A DNA stretch of 23,701 bases from Verrucomicrobia bacterium UBA1731 (GTDB taxonomy: Bacteria; Verrucomicrobiota; Kiritimatiellia; RFP12; UBA1067): the NCBI GenBank assembly GCA_002317575.1, contig DCIH01000107.1, positions 15,734 through 39,434 of the forward strand. The letters run 5' to 3'. The notes under the pieces were generated by a model, which saw nothing but the letters and a program-made list of their open reading frames with translations, made no database searches and was not told the origin of the DNA. This document shows, piece after piece, positions 1 to 7,593 of the stretch (the stretch's first letter is position 1; every line of letters starts with the position of its first letter). The position numbers were made by a program, and so were the translations under genes.

Positions 1-370
1 ACTCCCACACGCGCTCGAGGAACTTTTCGCGGCCGAGGTCCTGACGGCGCTTACCCTCCTTCTTGAGCGCCTTTTCGACGACGTTCTGCGTGGCGATGCC
101 GGCGTGGTCCGTGCCGGGGAGCCATAGCGTGTTGAAGCCGCACATGCGGCGCCAGCGCACCAGCACGTCCTGGATCGTCTGGTTGAGGGCGTGGCCCATG
201 TGCAGGATTCCCGTCACGTTCGGCGGCGGAATCACGACCGAATACGGAACCTGCCGGGACTTGTCCGCCGCAGCCCCCGGCGAAGGCGGATCGTCGTGGA
301 AGAACCCTTCCTTTTCCCAGATCGGATACCACTTGGCCTCGGCGGCCTTCGAATCATACCTCTTGTCCAT
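1..370 (-). CDS. valS: Valine--tRNA ligase, N-terminal part (runs off the window)
   Basis: Class I aminoacyl-tRNA synthetase that charges tRNA-Val in the cytoplasm. Only the first ~123 residues are in the window; the gene continues past position 1. The N-terminus shows the ValS pattern: 'KAAEAKWYPIWEKEGFF', then the ATP-binding HIGH-type signature within 'PPPNVTGILHMGHALNQT', then 'WLPGTDHAGIATQNVVEK' and 'GREKFLERVWE'. Two ATGs are adjacent (373 and 370). The GAAGG Shine-Dalgarno ends only 2 nt before the first and 5 nt before the second, so 370 is preferred. It follows the GHKL ATPase gene by a few bases and is probably cotranscribed with it. The ribosome site is itself part of a 7-bp repeat (377-397). 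The identification is very secure. Confidence 0.95.
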   Translation of the reverse strand, partial: MDKRYDSKAAEAKWYPIWEKEGFFHDDPPSPGAAADKSRQVPYSVVIPPPNVTGILHMGHALNQTIQDVLVRWRRMCGFNTLWLPGTDHAGIATQNVVEKALKKEGKRRQDLGREKFLERVWE

Positions 371-376
371 CATGTC

Positions 377-397
377 CTTCAACCTTCGACTTTCAAC
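377..397 (-). repeat. Heptameric repeat, 3 units, at the GHKL/valS junction
   Basis: Three consecutive 7-mers read CTTCAAC, CTTCGAC, TTTCAAC on the plus strand. In the gene direction they encode the last codons and TGA stop of the GHKL gene and supply the GAAGG ribosome site of valS. Confidence 0.65.
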
Positions 398-1506
398 AAC
401 ATCCCAAACAGATACTTGCGCTCGGCGGCCGGCAGGGCGTCGAAACCTTCGAGATTCGCGCGCATGTCGGCGACGCGCGCGTCGAACGCCGCCCGCGCCG
501 CGCTTGCGTCGTCCTTGGCGAACGGATAGCTGCCGTCCGCGATCCACTGGTCCACGCGCGACGCCTCCTCTTCGGCCGCGCGCACCTTGAAGTGGTCGCG
601 CAGGATCTTGCGCGCCGCGTCGAGATACGCGCGCGTTTCCGGATTGAGCTCGTCCATGATCAGCGCGTTTTCCGCCGCGAGCGCGTCGAAACGCGGCCCC
701 ACGAGATACGCGGTAAAGCAGAACGCCGCGCCGGGACGCACGCCCGCCGGCAGATCGTAGAGCGAAAAGCCGTCCGCGCCGCAGAAGACGAGCCGCCCCG
801 AACCCGGAAAGCGGCGGCGCCACTCGATCACCTCGAACTTGGCCTCGGCACCCGTCTCCAGGCGAAGCGTATAGGCCGTGGACGCCTTCTGGACGATCAC
901 GGGCGTCACCGGCAGTCCGCCGAAGTAGATGCGCACGCTCGGATAGGCCTTCAGATACAGCGCGAATTTGGCGGCAAGCGTGCTCACCACCCAGCCAGCG
1001 TCCGTAAGCGCGTTCGCGTTCGCCCGCACATTCGTAATCAGCACTTCCGTTCCCGTGGCGGGACCCGACTCCGTCTCGTCGAGATGGAACACGCCCGGTT
1101 CCTCGAGATCGCCGGAAATCGAATAGCTCTTGAGCTTTTTGCCGTCGGCGCAGGTGGTGTTCCACGCGACGTGGCCGCCCAGCGCGAACGCCTTGAACCG
1201 CCCGCGCCCGTGCCGACCGTGGAGACGGCGCCTGCCGGCGGAGACGACGCCGTCTTCGCGCTTCCAGCTGCCGCCCAGGCCGCCGAATGTCCGTTCCACG
1301 CTGCCGATCTGGACGCCCGTGCCGTCATCCGTAATGCGCACGGCGTCAATGCCGCCCAAGGCGTTCTGCACGAGGTCGATTTTCACCTCGCGCGCATCCG
1401 CGTCGAGCGCGTTCCACACGAGTTCCTCGATCGCCGCGAGCGGCGCCGCATGACTCAACGAGGCGATGTAGTCCGCCTTCGCCTGCACCCGCAAATCTCT
1501 TGTCAT
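379..1506 (-). CDS. GHKL-type ATP-binding protein (HATPase_c_3 / MORC-like), apparently short form
   Basis: 375-residue protein with a Bergerat ATP-binding fold. The N-box is 'EELVWNALDADA' (N32), the G1 box 'DDGTG' (60-64), and the glycine-rich lid 'HGRHGRGRFKAFALGG' (96-111), preceded by 'LGGSWKR'. This combination is typical of HATPase_c_3 proteins related to MORC and Hsp90, whose cellular roles are mostly undefined. After the ATPase lies a MutL/Hsp90-like middle region and then charged helices. From memory, relatives with this signature are usually longer; here the protein ends in 'YLFGMLLKVEG' exactly inside a heptameric repeat, so the C-terminus may be lost. Its ATG overlaps the xseB stop (ATGA) and valS follows within a few bases, so it sits in a housekeeping operon rather than an obvious defence cluster. 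The specific function is unknown. Confidence 0.8.
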   Translation of the reverse strand: MTRDLRVQAKADYIASLSHAAPLAAIEELVWNALDADAREVKIDLVQNALGGIDAVRITDDGTGVQIGSVERTFGGLGGSWKREDGVVSAGRRRLHGRHGRGRFKAFALGGHVAWNTTCADGKKLKSYSISGDLEEPGVFHLDETESGPATGTEVLITNVRANANALTDAGWVVSTLAAKFALYLKAYPSVRIYFGGLPVTPVIVQKASTAYTLRLETGAEAKFEVIEWRRRFPGSGRLVFCGADGFSLYDLPAGVRPGAAFCFTAYLVGPRFDALAAENALIMDELNPETRAYLDAARKILRDHFKVRAAEEEASRVDQWIADGSYPFAKDDASAARAAFDARVADMRANLEGFDALPAAERKYLFGMLLKVEG

Positions 1507-1730
1507 ATCAGCTCCATCGGTTCGACTTGCGGGGGTTCGGACGAAGGATTCACGATCTTCTCGATGCGCTGGCGCACCTTTTCAAGTTCCGCCGTGCAGT
1601 CCTTCACCAGTTTCTTGCCCGCCTCGAAATGGGTCATCATCTCGTCCAAGCTCAGACGCCCCGACTCCATTTCGGAGACAAGCGCCTCAAGCTTCGAGAG
1701 CGACCCTTCGAAGTTCTGTTTTTCTTCCAT
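1503..1730 (-). CDS. xseB: Exodeoxyribonuclease VII small subunit
   Basis: 75-residue small subunit of exonuclease VII, which with XseA degrades single-stranded DNA to short oligonucleotides. It shows the family's helical-hairpin core: 'FEGSLSKLEALVSEMESGRLSLDEMMTHFEAG' (7-38), followed by a 'L..C...L..V...I' helix and an acidic tail. The length is normal for the family. The large subunit is not in the window. There is no Shine-Dalgarno; instead a perfect extended -10 box (1739-1748) ends 8 nt before the ATG, so transcription would start at or 1-2 nt before the start codon (leaderless mRNA, inferred). Its stop overlaps the GHKL start by ATGA. Confidence 0.93.
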   Translation of the reverse strand: MEEKQNFEGSLSKLEALVSEMESGRLSLDEMMTHFEAGKKLVKDCTAELEKVRQRIEKIVNPSSEPPQVEPMELI

Positions 1731-1738
1731 AGCCGCTC

Positions 1739-1750
1739 ATTATACCACGT
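1739..1750 (-). promoter_or_regulatory. Extended -10 promoter (ACGTGGTATAAT) for xseB
   Basis: The minus strand reads ACGTGGTATAAT directly after the dihydroorotase stop. There is a consensus TATAAT with the upstream TG of an extended -10 and no recognisable -35 at 16-18 bp. The box ends 8 nt before the xseB ATG. The same block occurs at 8430-8439 and 21420-21429. Confidence 0.75.
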
Positions 1751-1751
1751 T

Positions 1752-2825
1752 TCAGCCCATCTGTGGCCAGGCGGAGAACGCAAGGCCAGCGTAAGGCATG
1801 TTCCGGGATTTGGAGAGAAAACGGTCCGGATCGACCTTGCGGCACGCCTCCACGTCGATCCGCGTCTTGCCGAGACACGGCAACCCCAGCAACTTCGAGG
1901 GGCCCTCCGTCCAACGCTTCGCCCACTCCGCCGGATCCATCCCCTCCTGCTCCACCATCACGTGCCAGGTGATCGGAACCGCCGTCTCAAGTCCGACGAT
2001 GCCGTTCGCCGAGGTACGGAAGCCCTTGTTCTTCGTCTCGGCCACATGCGGCGCGTGGTCCGTGGCGAACAACGCGAAGGTGCCGTCCTTCACCGCTTCG
2101 CGGAGCGCCGCGACATCCTCGGGATTGCCCAAAGGCGGCGCCATCTTCCAGTTCGCGTCGTCCGCGGGGATGTCCTCACAGGAGAAAAGAAGATGATGCG
2201 GCGTTGCCTCGGCCGTCACGGGCAACCCCTCGCGCTGCGCGGCGCGGACAAGCTCGACCGTCCCCGCGCACGAGACATGCTGCACGTGCAGCGCGCACCC
2301 CGTTTCGCGCACGAGCGCGATGTCACGCTTCACGGCCTCCGTCTCCGCCTCGGGCGGCATCACGGGCAAGCCGTGCGCGCGCGCCACACGGCAGTCGCGC
2401 ATCACGCCCGAACCGATGATCTCCGGCACCACGGCGTGCTGCATCACGGGAATCTTCAGCTTGGCCGCGCGGCGCATCGCCTCTTCCATCACGCGCGCGG
2501 AGGAAACGTACGCGCCGTCGTCCGTGAACGCCACCGCGCCCGCGGCGGCGAGCGCCTCGAGGTCGGCGACCTCCTGTCCGAGACGCCCTTTGGAGATGCA
2601 CGCGGACGGCGCAATCGCCACGGGCAAAGACGCGTCTTCGATCTGTTCGCGCACCCATTGGACCGAATCGCCTGCGGGCGTCGTGTTCGGCATCGTGGTG
2701 ACGCGCGTGAAACCGCCCGCCGCCGCCGCCGCCGCGCCCGAAGCGCGCGTCTCGGCGAGCGGCTGGCCGGGATCGCGGAAATGGACGTGCACATCCCAGA
2801 AGCCGGGAAATTCGAGAATTTTCAT
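1752..2825 (-). CDS. pyrC: Dihydroorotase, short class I-like form
   Basis: Amidohydrolase-fold enzyme converting carbamoyl-aspartate to dihydroorotate in de novo pyrimidine synthesis. Visible motifs are 'DVHVHFRDPG' (H13 and H15, metal ligands), 'TTMPNTTP' (substrate site), 'FTDDG' (100-104, the Asp that takes the place of the carboxylated Lys in class I enzymes), H130, 'LHVQHVS' (H183), 'ATPHHLLFS', and 'FATDHAPH' (catalytic Asp256). At 357 residues it begins almost directly at the metal motif and so lacks most of the N-terminal beta-sandwich found in ~430-residue class I enzymes. The open frame continues upstream, but that part is a shadow of the phosphorylase gene. The ATG at 2825 overlaps that gene's stop (ATGA), which fixes translational coupling. 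Alternative: a non-pyrimidine dihydroorotase-like hydrolase; the motifs favour dihydroorotase. Confidence 0.88.
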   Translation of the reverse strand: MKILEFPGFWDVHVHFRDPGQPLAETRASGAAAAAAGGFTRVTTMPNTTPAGDSVQWVREQIEDASLPVAIAPSACISKGRLGQEVADLEALAAAGAVAFTDDGAYVSSARVMEEAMRRAAKLKIPVMQHAVVPEIIGSGVMRDCRVARAHGLPVMPPEAETEAVKRDIALVRETGCALHVQHVSCAGTVELVRAAQREGLPVTAEATPHHLLFSCEDIPADDANWKMAPPLGNPEDVAALREAVKDGTFALFATDHAPHVAETKNKGFRTSANGIVGLETAVPITWHVMVEQEGMDPAEWAKRWTEGPSKLLGLPCLGKTRIDVEACRKVDPDRFLSKSRNMPYAGLAFSAWPQMG

Positions 2826-3640
2826 AACGCGCGAATGAACTGGTCGATGAGTTCGGCCATGAGCGGTTTCGCGGCCTGGCCGGCCGTCATGACCTCGTCG
2901 TGCGTGAGCGGCTTGGGAGAAATCCCCGCCGCGCAGTTGGACACGAGCGAAAGCCCCGCCACCTTCATGCCGCAGGCCTTCGCGAGAACGGCCTCGGGCA
3001 CGGTGCTCATGCCCACCACGTCCGCGCCCCAGTGCCCGTACGCGTGGACCTCCGCGGGCGTTTCGTACACGGGACCGGATGTGAACGCGTACGTGCCCTC
3101 CATCACGCGCAGGCCCAAACGATTCGCCGCCGCGTGGAGAACGTCGCGCAAGTGCTTCACGTAGATTTCGGTCATGTCCGGAAACCGGACGCCCCAACCT
3201 TCGACCTGCGGACCGATGAGCGGATTGAGCCCCACCGTGTTCACGTGGTCCTTGATGATCACGAAGTCGCCCGCGCGCAACGCGGGATTGATGCCGCCGG
3301 AGGCGTTCGTGAGAAGAACGGTCTCGACGCCCATGCGTCGCGCGATTTCGATCGGCATGACCACCGGCTCCCAGCCGGCGCCCTCGTACCAGTGGCGGCG
3401 CCCGCAGAACGCGACGATGCGCTTGCCGGCGTATTCGTAGAGCAGGAATTCGCCGGGATGCCCCGCCACCGTCGCCGCCCCGAGGCCCGGCATGTCGGCA
3501 TACGGGATGCTCGCCAGCACGCGTTCCTTTCGGAGCGCCTCGCCCCAGCCGCTGCCGAGCACGATCGCCAGGTCCGGCGGACGCTCGAAGCACACGTCCG
3601 GCAGGAATGTCGCCGCCTTGTCGAAGATCGTCATGTCCAT
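2822..3640 (-). CDS. Purine nucleoside phosphorylase (class II, inosine/guanosine type)
   Basis: Cytoplasmic salvage enzyme cleaving purine nucleosides with phosphate to base plus ribose-1-phosphate. Class II trimeric PNP motifs are in order: 'IVLGSGWGEAL' (phosphate loop), 'GHPGEFLL', 'CGRRHWYEG', 'LLTNASGGIN', 'FPDMTEIY', 'GMSTVPEAVLA' and 'LSLVSNCAAGIS' (base-recognition Asn). An upstream in-frame ATG exists at 3664, but an AAGGGAG ribosome site lies 8 nt before the ATG at 3640, so the shorter start (MDMTIFDKA, 272 aa) is chosen. It overlaps the dihydroorotase start by ATGA. It lies just upstream of divergent tRNA genes; no minus-strand promoter is evident. The family is secure; the symbol (punA, deoD or pnp) is not decided. 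Confidence 0.92.
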   Translation of the reverse strand: MDMTIFDKAATFLPDVCFERPPDLAIVLGSGWGEALRKERVLASIPYADMPGLGAATVAGHPGEFLLYEYAGKRIVAFCGRRHWYEGAGWEPVVMPIEIARRMGVETVLLTNASGGINPALRAGDFVIIKDHVNTVGLNPLIGPQVEGWGVRFPDMTEIYVKHLRDVLHAAANRLGLRVMEGTYAFTSGPVYETPAEVHAYGHWGADVVGMSTVPEAVLAKACGMKVAGLSLVSNCAAGISPKPLTHDEVMTAGQAAKPLMAELIDQFIRAL

Positions 3641-3672
3641 CCGTCGCTCTCCCTTCTCAATCACGTTCAGTT

Positions 3673-3682
3673 GTGGTATACT
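3673..3682 (+). promoter_or_regulatory. Extended -10 promoter (GTGGTATACT) for the tRNA-Arg/tRNA-Ile2 pair
   Basis: GTGGTATACT ends 12 nt before the tRNA-Arg, the same spacing as the box before tRNA-Leu. A weak -35-like TTCTCA sits 17 bp upstream (3654-3659). Confidence 0.65.
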
Positions 3683-3694
3683 CCCGCCCGATCA

Positions 3695-3771
3695 GCCCCT
3701 GTAGCTCATCTGGACAGAGCAACTGCCTTCTAAGCAGTGGGTAGGAGGTTCGAGTCCTCTCAGGGGCGCCA
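3695..3771 (+). tRNA. tRNA-Arg (anticodon UCU)
   Basis: Full cloverleaf: acceptor GCCCCTG/CAGGGGC, D-stem GCTC/GAGC, anticodon stem ACTGC/GCAGT with loop CTTCTAA (anticodon TCT), T-arm GGAGG-TTCGAGT-CCTCT, discriminator G and an encoded CCA. It reads AGA codons. Together with the following tRNA it is one of only two clearly plus-strand genes in the window. Confidence 0.95.
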
Positions 3772-3775
3772 ATGC

Positions 3776-3852
3776 GGACCCATAGCTCAGTCGGTCAGAG
3801 CAGGTGACTCATAATCACTTGGTCGCAGGTTCAAGTCCTGCTGGGTCCACCA
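3776..3852 (+). tRNA. tRNA-Ile2 (anticodon CAU, lysidine type)
   Basis: Cloverleaf with acceptor GGACCCA/TGGGTCC, anticodon stem GGTGA/TCACT, loop CTCATAA (anticodon CAT, 3810-3812), variable region TGGTC, T-arm GCAGG-TTCAAGT-CCTGC and encoded CCA. CAU could mean Met, but the body (GAGCAGG..ACTCATAATC, CTTGGTCGC, GGTTCAAGTCC) closely matches the minor isoleucine tRNA of E. coli. It is therefore called Ile2, whose C34 is converted to lysidine by TilS to read AUA. It follows tRNA-Arg by 4 nt, so they are co-transcribed. The last 38 nt overlap the murG 3' end on the opposite strand. Confidence 0.87.
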
Positions 3853-4912
3853 CCTTCTCCATCAGATTCGCCACCTTCCCGGCCGCATCCGGCTGCGCCA
3901 AGGCCGCCATTTTAGCCGCCATCGCCTCCAGCGCTGCCGGCTCCTCCACGCGCTTGAGGATCCAGTTCGCCAACGCGCGCGGCGTCAATTCGGCCTGAAG
4001 CCCCTCCGCCGCCGCACCCGCCGCCACGAACGAGGACGCGTTGCGGTGCTGATGGTCGCGCAGCGCCGTCGGCAGCGGGATGAGAAACGCGGGCTTCCCC
4101 GTGAGCGCCAGTTCGAAGCACGTGGACGCGCCCGCGCGGGCGATCACGAGATCGGCGGACGCAAACGCCCGCCCCATCTCGCGCTCGAACGCCTGCACGC
4201 GCGAAGGCAGCGCGGCGGCCGCGTAGTTGCCCATCACCCAACCCTCGTCCGCCGCGCCCGTCTGATGGATCACGTACAACTTCCGGCCGCGCTTCTTCAG
4301 TTCGGCATGGACGAGCGCCAGCGCCTCGGCGGCCAGCTCGTTCACGCGATGCGCGCCCTGGCTGCCGCCCGTCACGAACACGCAGAACGCGTCGGGCGGC
4401 ACTTCGGCGAACCGTTCGCAGCCGACGATCTCCTTGCGCACGGGGAGCCCCGTGAGTTCGCATTTGCGCCCGCGCAGATGTTCGGCCGTCTCTTCGAAGC
4501 TGATGGCGACGGCCGAGGCGAAATGCGCCAGCACGTCGACGGCGCGTCCCGGCACCGTGTTCGCCTCGTGAAGCACCACGGGCACGCGACGGAACACCGC
4601 CGCCACCACGGGCGGCAAGCTGGCGTAGGACCCCATCGCCAGCACCGCGTCCGGCGGATTGCGTTTCATCTCGCGCCAAGAACGCCACAACGCCCGCAGA
4701 TTCGCCAAGGCGAAGCGTGGCGCGAGCGGCTTGGCGCCCGTCGCGAAAACGGGCCCCGTCCACCCCTTCATCACGGAACCTTCGATGGCCCGCCCGGATG
4801 TCCACACCGTCACCTCGTGACCGCGCGCGGCGAGTTCCGCCGCCACCGCGAGACCGGGGAAGGAATGTCCGCCCGTGCCGCCGCACGCCACGATGAATTT
4901 CTTCTTGTCCAT
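3815..4912 (-). CDS. murG: UDP-GlcNAc:lipid I N-acetylglucosaminyltransferase MurG
   Basis: GT28 membrane-associated glycosyltransferase that adds GlcNAc to lipid I to make lipid II for peptidoglycan. Motifs: 'CGGTGGHSFPGLAVA' (N-terminal glycine loop), 'GSYASLPPVVAA', 'LHEANTVPGRA', 'VTGGSQGAHRVNELA' (second glycine loop) and 'RAGASTCFELALTGKPAFLIPLP' followed by 'DHQHRNA' (UDP-GlcNAc site). The 365-aa length is normal. Oddity: the last ~12 codons and the stop lie antisense within tRNA-Ile2, giving the tail 'VVDPAGLEPATK', a sequence dictated by the tRNA rather than the enzyme. The gene starts 3 nt after the upstream M14/S15 stop, with only a weak GAAG ribosome site, suggesting translational coupling. 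No other mur or fts genes are nearby. Confidence 0.95.
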   Translation of the reverse strand: MDKKKFIVACGGTGGHSFPGLAVAAELAARGHEVTVWTSGRAIEGSVMKGWTGPVFATGAKPLAPRFALANLRALWRSWREMKRNPPDAVLAMGSYASLPPVVAAVFRRVPVVLHEANTVPGRAVDVLAHFASAVAISFEETAEHLRGRKCELTGLPVRKEIVGCERFAEVPPDAFCVFVTGGSQGAHRVNELAAEALALVHAELKKRGRKLYVIHQTGAADEGWVMGNYAAAALPSRVQAFEREMGRAFASADLVIARAGASTCFELALTGKPAFLIPLPTALRDHQHRNASSFVAAGAAAEGLQAELTPRALANWILKRVEEPAALEAMAAKMAALAQPDAAGKVANLMEKVVDPAGLEPATK

Positions 4913-4915
4913 GTT

Positions 4916-7573
4916 TTACTTCTTCGCGGGAATGACGGGCAGAAGCAGGTGGGACGCGTTGCGGCCGCCGCGGCGCAGTGTCTGCGTGGCGGCGTTCGGA
5001 CTCTTCGCGTAGTGCGGCGAATTGGCGCCGGCGATCTCCACGCGCAGACGGTGTCCCTTGAGGAACACGTACGCCGTGATGTCCACCTGGAACTGGAGCT
5101 GACGCACCTGGCTACGCTCGTATTTCGCGCGGCAGATGCCGTCGACGACGTTGTATGCCTTGCCGTCGGGATAGACGTCCACGAGCTTGACGGTCACGTC
5201 CGATTCGGACGCGGTGGATCCGACGAGCAGGTCCGCGCGCACCGGGCCGGTCACCTCGAGGTCCTCCTGGAGAACCTCGCCCGTGTACGTCATCACGTCG
5301 GCGCGCTTTTCGATTTCCGTCTGGTCGTACTGGCCGCCCGCGTGGATGATGCGCCCGCCTTTGGACGGGGTGGGGTTCTTGGGATCGTACGCGAAGGAAT
5401 CGTCGCCGCGCGCGGGCTCGTTCCACGTCAGCTTCTTGTCCGCGTCGAAATAGAGCTTCTTCCACTGCGTGCGCGCAAGCGGCCACTCCTTCTCGTAGCG
5501 CCACTCGTTGCGACCCATCACGTACATGTAGATGTTGCCGGGCGCCTTGGCCGTTTCCGAATCGCGTCCCTCGAGCGCGCTGCGGAGGAATTCGACCTCC
5601 ATGTCCTCCGTGACCATGCCGCCTTTGTCCTTGTAGTTGATCTCGGGATTGTCGAAGGTATCCACGCCGTGGCTCCACGGTCCGATCCGGAGGAAGCTGC
5701 CCTTGGGCATCACGCGCAACGACTCGAACGTCTGCACGCCGAGCATGTCGAACCAGCCGGCCTGGTAGAACGCGCGACCCCTGGACTGCTTGAGCTCGTG
5801 CAAGGCGCAGCGCTTGGCCCACCACGTATCGCGCGTGGGATGGCGCTCGAGCTCTTCCCACGACGCTTCGCCGGCGAGACCGGAATGCCACGCCTTGAAG
5901 AACTGCGGAATCAGCACGCCGTTCGCGTAGTTGATCGAATACGGATCGAACGTGACGACGCTCGGCGCGCAGGCGACGAGCGCCGGATGGCCCGAACGCA
6001 TGCAGGCCAATTGCGTGGCGCCGGGATAGGATCCGCCCACCATCACGACGCGGCCGTTGGACCACGAACGCGTCGAAATCCATTCAAGCAGGTCGTACGC
6101 GTCCTTGGGAAGCTGCGGGTCCCACGGTTCGAACACGCCTTCCGAATGGCACAGGCCGCGACAGTCGACGCTCACCGTGGCGACGCCCCATTCCTCGGCG
6201 CGATCGAGCCACCAGGGCTTGTCCGACCGCGTCGCCTGGTACGGGGAGAACTGCAGCAGACAGCCGATCTTTTCCGCGGGACGGTTCGTGGGAATATACA
6301 CATCGGCCGCGAGTTTGACGCCGTCGCGCATCGGCACGCGCACATCGTTCTGGAAGGTTCCGGCGCGCTTGGCATCCTCTTCTTCCAAAAACACTTCGCA
6401 CACCGCCGCGAGATCGCGCCCGAGCTGACGGGCCTGGCTCGGCACCATGATCGCGCCGTTGGCGTTGGCGAACGGGATCTCCCAGCAGCGGCCCACGAGC
6501 GGCTTGAAGGTGTCGAGCGCCCAGGTCGTGCAGGGCGAACCCTGCTGGTAGTTGCCGTCCGTGTTCCAGCCCACGCCGAACGGAAGATCGTTTTCCGCGC
6601 GATAGCGGTACCCGCCCGCCTGCATCTTCTGAAGCAGTTCGGAGAAGCGCTTTTCGCGCGCTTCGCCGCCGGGCGCGTAGTGCTTCGGGTTCTTCATCGG
6701 ACAATAGAGGAACTCGTTGTAATCGCCGTAGAGCCACGGGCAATGCATGTCCATCGCGATGTCCACGCGGTTGTTCGCGTGCTTCTTCACCCACGCGGCG
6801 AGCGCCTTCGTCTCGGGATGGATGTACGCGCCGTAATCGCGGTTGTGGTCGTGCGGACGACGGTTCTTCCCCTGGTCGCCCGCCATCGCGCCGTCGTAGT
6901 CGACGAACGGCACCACCATGAGCTCGACGTTGCGGCGCAGCCATTCGCCGTGTTCGTCGTGGTCGAAGAACGCCGCGCAGAATCCTTCGAGCGCAAAGGT
7001 GGCCATCGTCTCGGAGCAGTGGTGGCGCGAGGTCATCAGCACGCGGAAGCGCGGTTCCTTGTCGATGCAGCCGAAGCGCGCGCACGGCACGTCGCACCCC
7101 TTCTTGGATTTGCAGAGAACGTCCGTCGTGAAGATCTTGCCCTTGGACTCGACGTTCTTCGCGATGAATTCGTCCCAGTCCTTCTGCAGGTACGGATGGC
7201 ATTCGTAGAACCACACATCGTTCGCGTCCTTGTCGAAGGTATAGACGAACGAATTGCGCGTGGCGCCCTTCTGCGCGGCGTACCGGTAGGTCTTGCCCTG
7301 ATCCAACGACACCACCGGCCCGCGCACGCCCACGGCGACGGACTTCGTGAACTTGAACGTGAGCGTGCGGCCCGCCGCGCCCTTGACGCGCATCGCCCAG
7401 TAGAACCAATCGCCTTTCGTGTCGCGCAAATCCTGGTGCACGTACACCACATCGCCTTCCGTTTTCTCAAAGACGATGTTTCCGGCGGGGATCTTGTCGT
7501 CCACCGTGATTTCCGCCATCGCCCCCAACACCGCCCAACAGGCCAGCGCGCCAACCATCAATCTCTTCTTCAT
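4916..7573 (-). CDS. Exported two-domain hydrolase: M14-like metallocarboxypeptidase fused to a CocE/S15-type alpha/beta hydrolase
   Basis: 885 residues with a Sec signal peptide (KKR, hydrophobic core, cut near 'GAMA|E', residue 20). Residues ~25-140 resemble the beta-domain preceding cytosolic-carboxypeptidase-type M14 enzymes. Residues ~160-395 hold M14 elements: 'SRHHCSE' (zinc ligands H185/E188), 'HDHNRDYGAY' (N244/R245 substrate site), 'MDMHCPW' (zinc ligand H277) and 'RCWEIPF' (candidate catalytic E365). From ~410 a second enzyme begins ('VRVPMRDGVKLAADVYIP') with 'GGSYPG' (nucleophile S515), 'AGWFDM' (Asp609) and 'GPWSHG' (His635), then the C-terminal jelly-roll typical of X-Pro dipeptidyl-peptidase/CocE hydrolases. 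Both active sites look intact. A role in extracytoplasmic peptide or ester breakdown is likely, but the substrate is unknown. It lies between rsmE and murG, with a 7-bp repeat array upstream. Confidence 0.85.
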   Translation of the reverse strand: MKKRLMVGALACWAVLGAMAEITVDDKIPAGNIVFEKTEGDVVYVHQDLRDTKGDWFYWAMRVKGAAGRTLTFKFTKSVAVGVRGPVVSLDQGKTYRYAAQKGATRNSFVYTFDKDANDVWFYECHPYLQKDWDEFIAKNVESKGKIFTTDVLCKSKKGCDVPCARFGCIDKEPRFRVLMTSRHHCSETMATFALEGFCAAFFDHDEHGEWLRRNVELMVVPFVDYDGAMAGDQGKNRRPHDHNRDYGAYIHPETKALAAWVKKHANNRVDIAMDMHCPWLYGDYNEFLYCPMKNPKHYAPGGEAREKRFSELLQKMQAGGYRYRAENDLPFGVGWNTDGNYQQGSPCTTWALDTFKPLVGRCWEIPFANANGAIMVPSQARQLGRDLAAVCEVFLEEEDAKRAGTFQNDVRVPMRDGVKLAADVYIPTNRPAEKIGCLLQFSPYQATRSDKPWWLDRAEEWGVATVSVDCRGLCHSEGVFEPWDPQLPKDAYDLLEWISTRSWSNGRVVMVGGSYPGATQLACMRSGHPALVACAPSVVTFDPYSINYANGVLIPQFFKAWHSGLAGEASWEELERHPTRDTWWAKRCALHELKQSRGRAFYQAGWFDMLGVQTFESLRVMPKGSFLRIGPWSHGVDTFDNPEINYKDKGGMVTEDMEVEFLRSALEGRDSETAKAPGNIYMYVMGRNEWRYEKEWPLARTQWKKLYFDADKKLTWNEPARGDDSFAYDPKNPTPSKGGRIIHAGGQYDQTEIEKRADVMTYTGEVLQEDLEVTGPVRADLLVGSTASESDVTVKLVDVYPDGKAYNVVDGICRAKYERSQVRQLQFQVDITAYVFLKGHRLRVEIAGANSPHYAKSPNAATQTLRRGGRNASHLLLPVIPAKK

Positions 7574-7593
7574 GTTCTTTCCTTTTCCTTAAA

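Noticed and set aside
592..3164. Two overlapping plus-strand frames (592-1794 and 1500-3164)
   Set aside because: Antisense to the GHKL, xseB, dihydroorotase and phosphorylase genes; no family resemblance.
3665..3694. Minus-strand promoter for the purine nucleoside phosphorylase gene
   Set aside because: The partly palindromic GTATAC can be read on both strands, but only the plus strand gives the extended GTGGTATACT box with the 12-nt tRNA spacing.
3776..3852. tRNA-Met call from the CAU anticodon
   Set aside because: The body and variable region match the minor isoleucine tRNA rather than elongator methionine tRNA; the acceptor and D-arm also do not look like an initiator.
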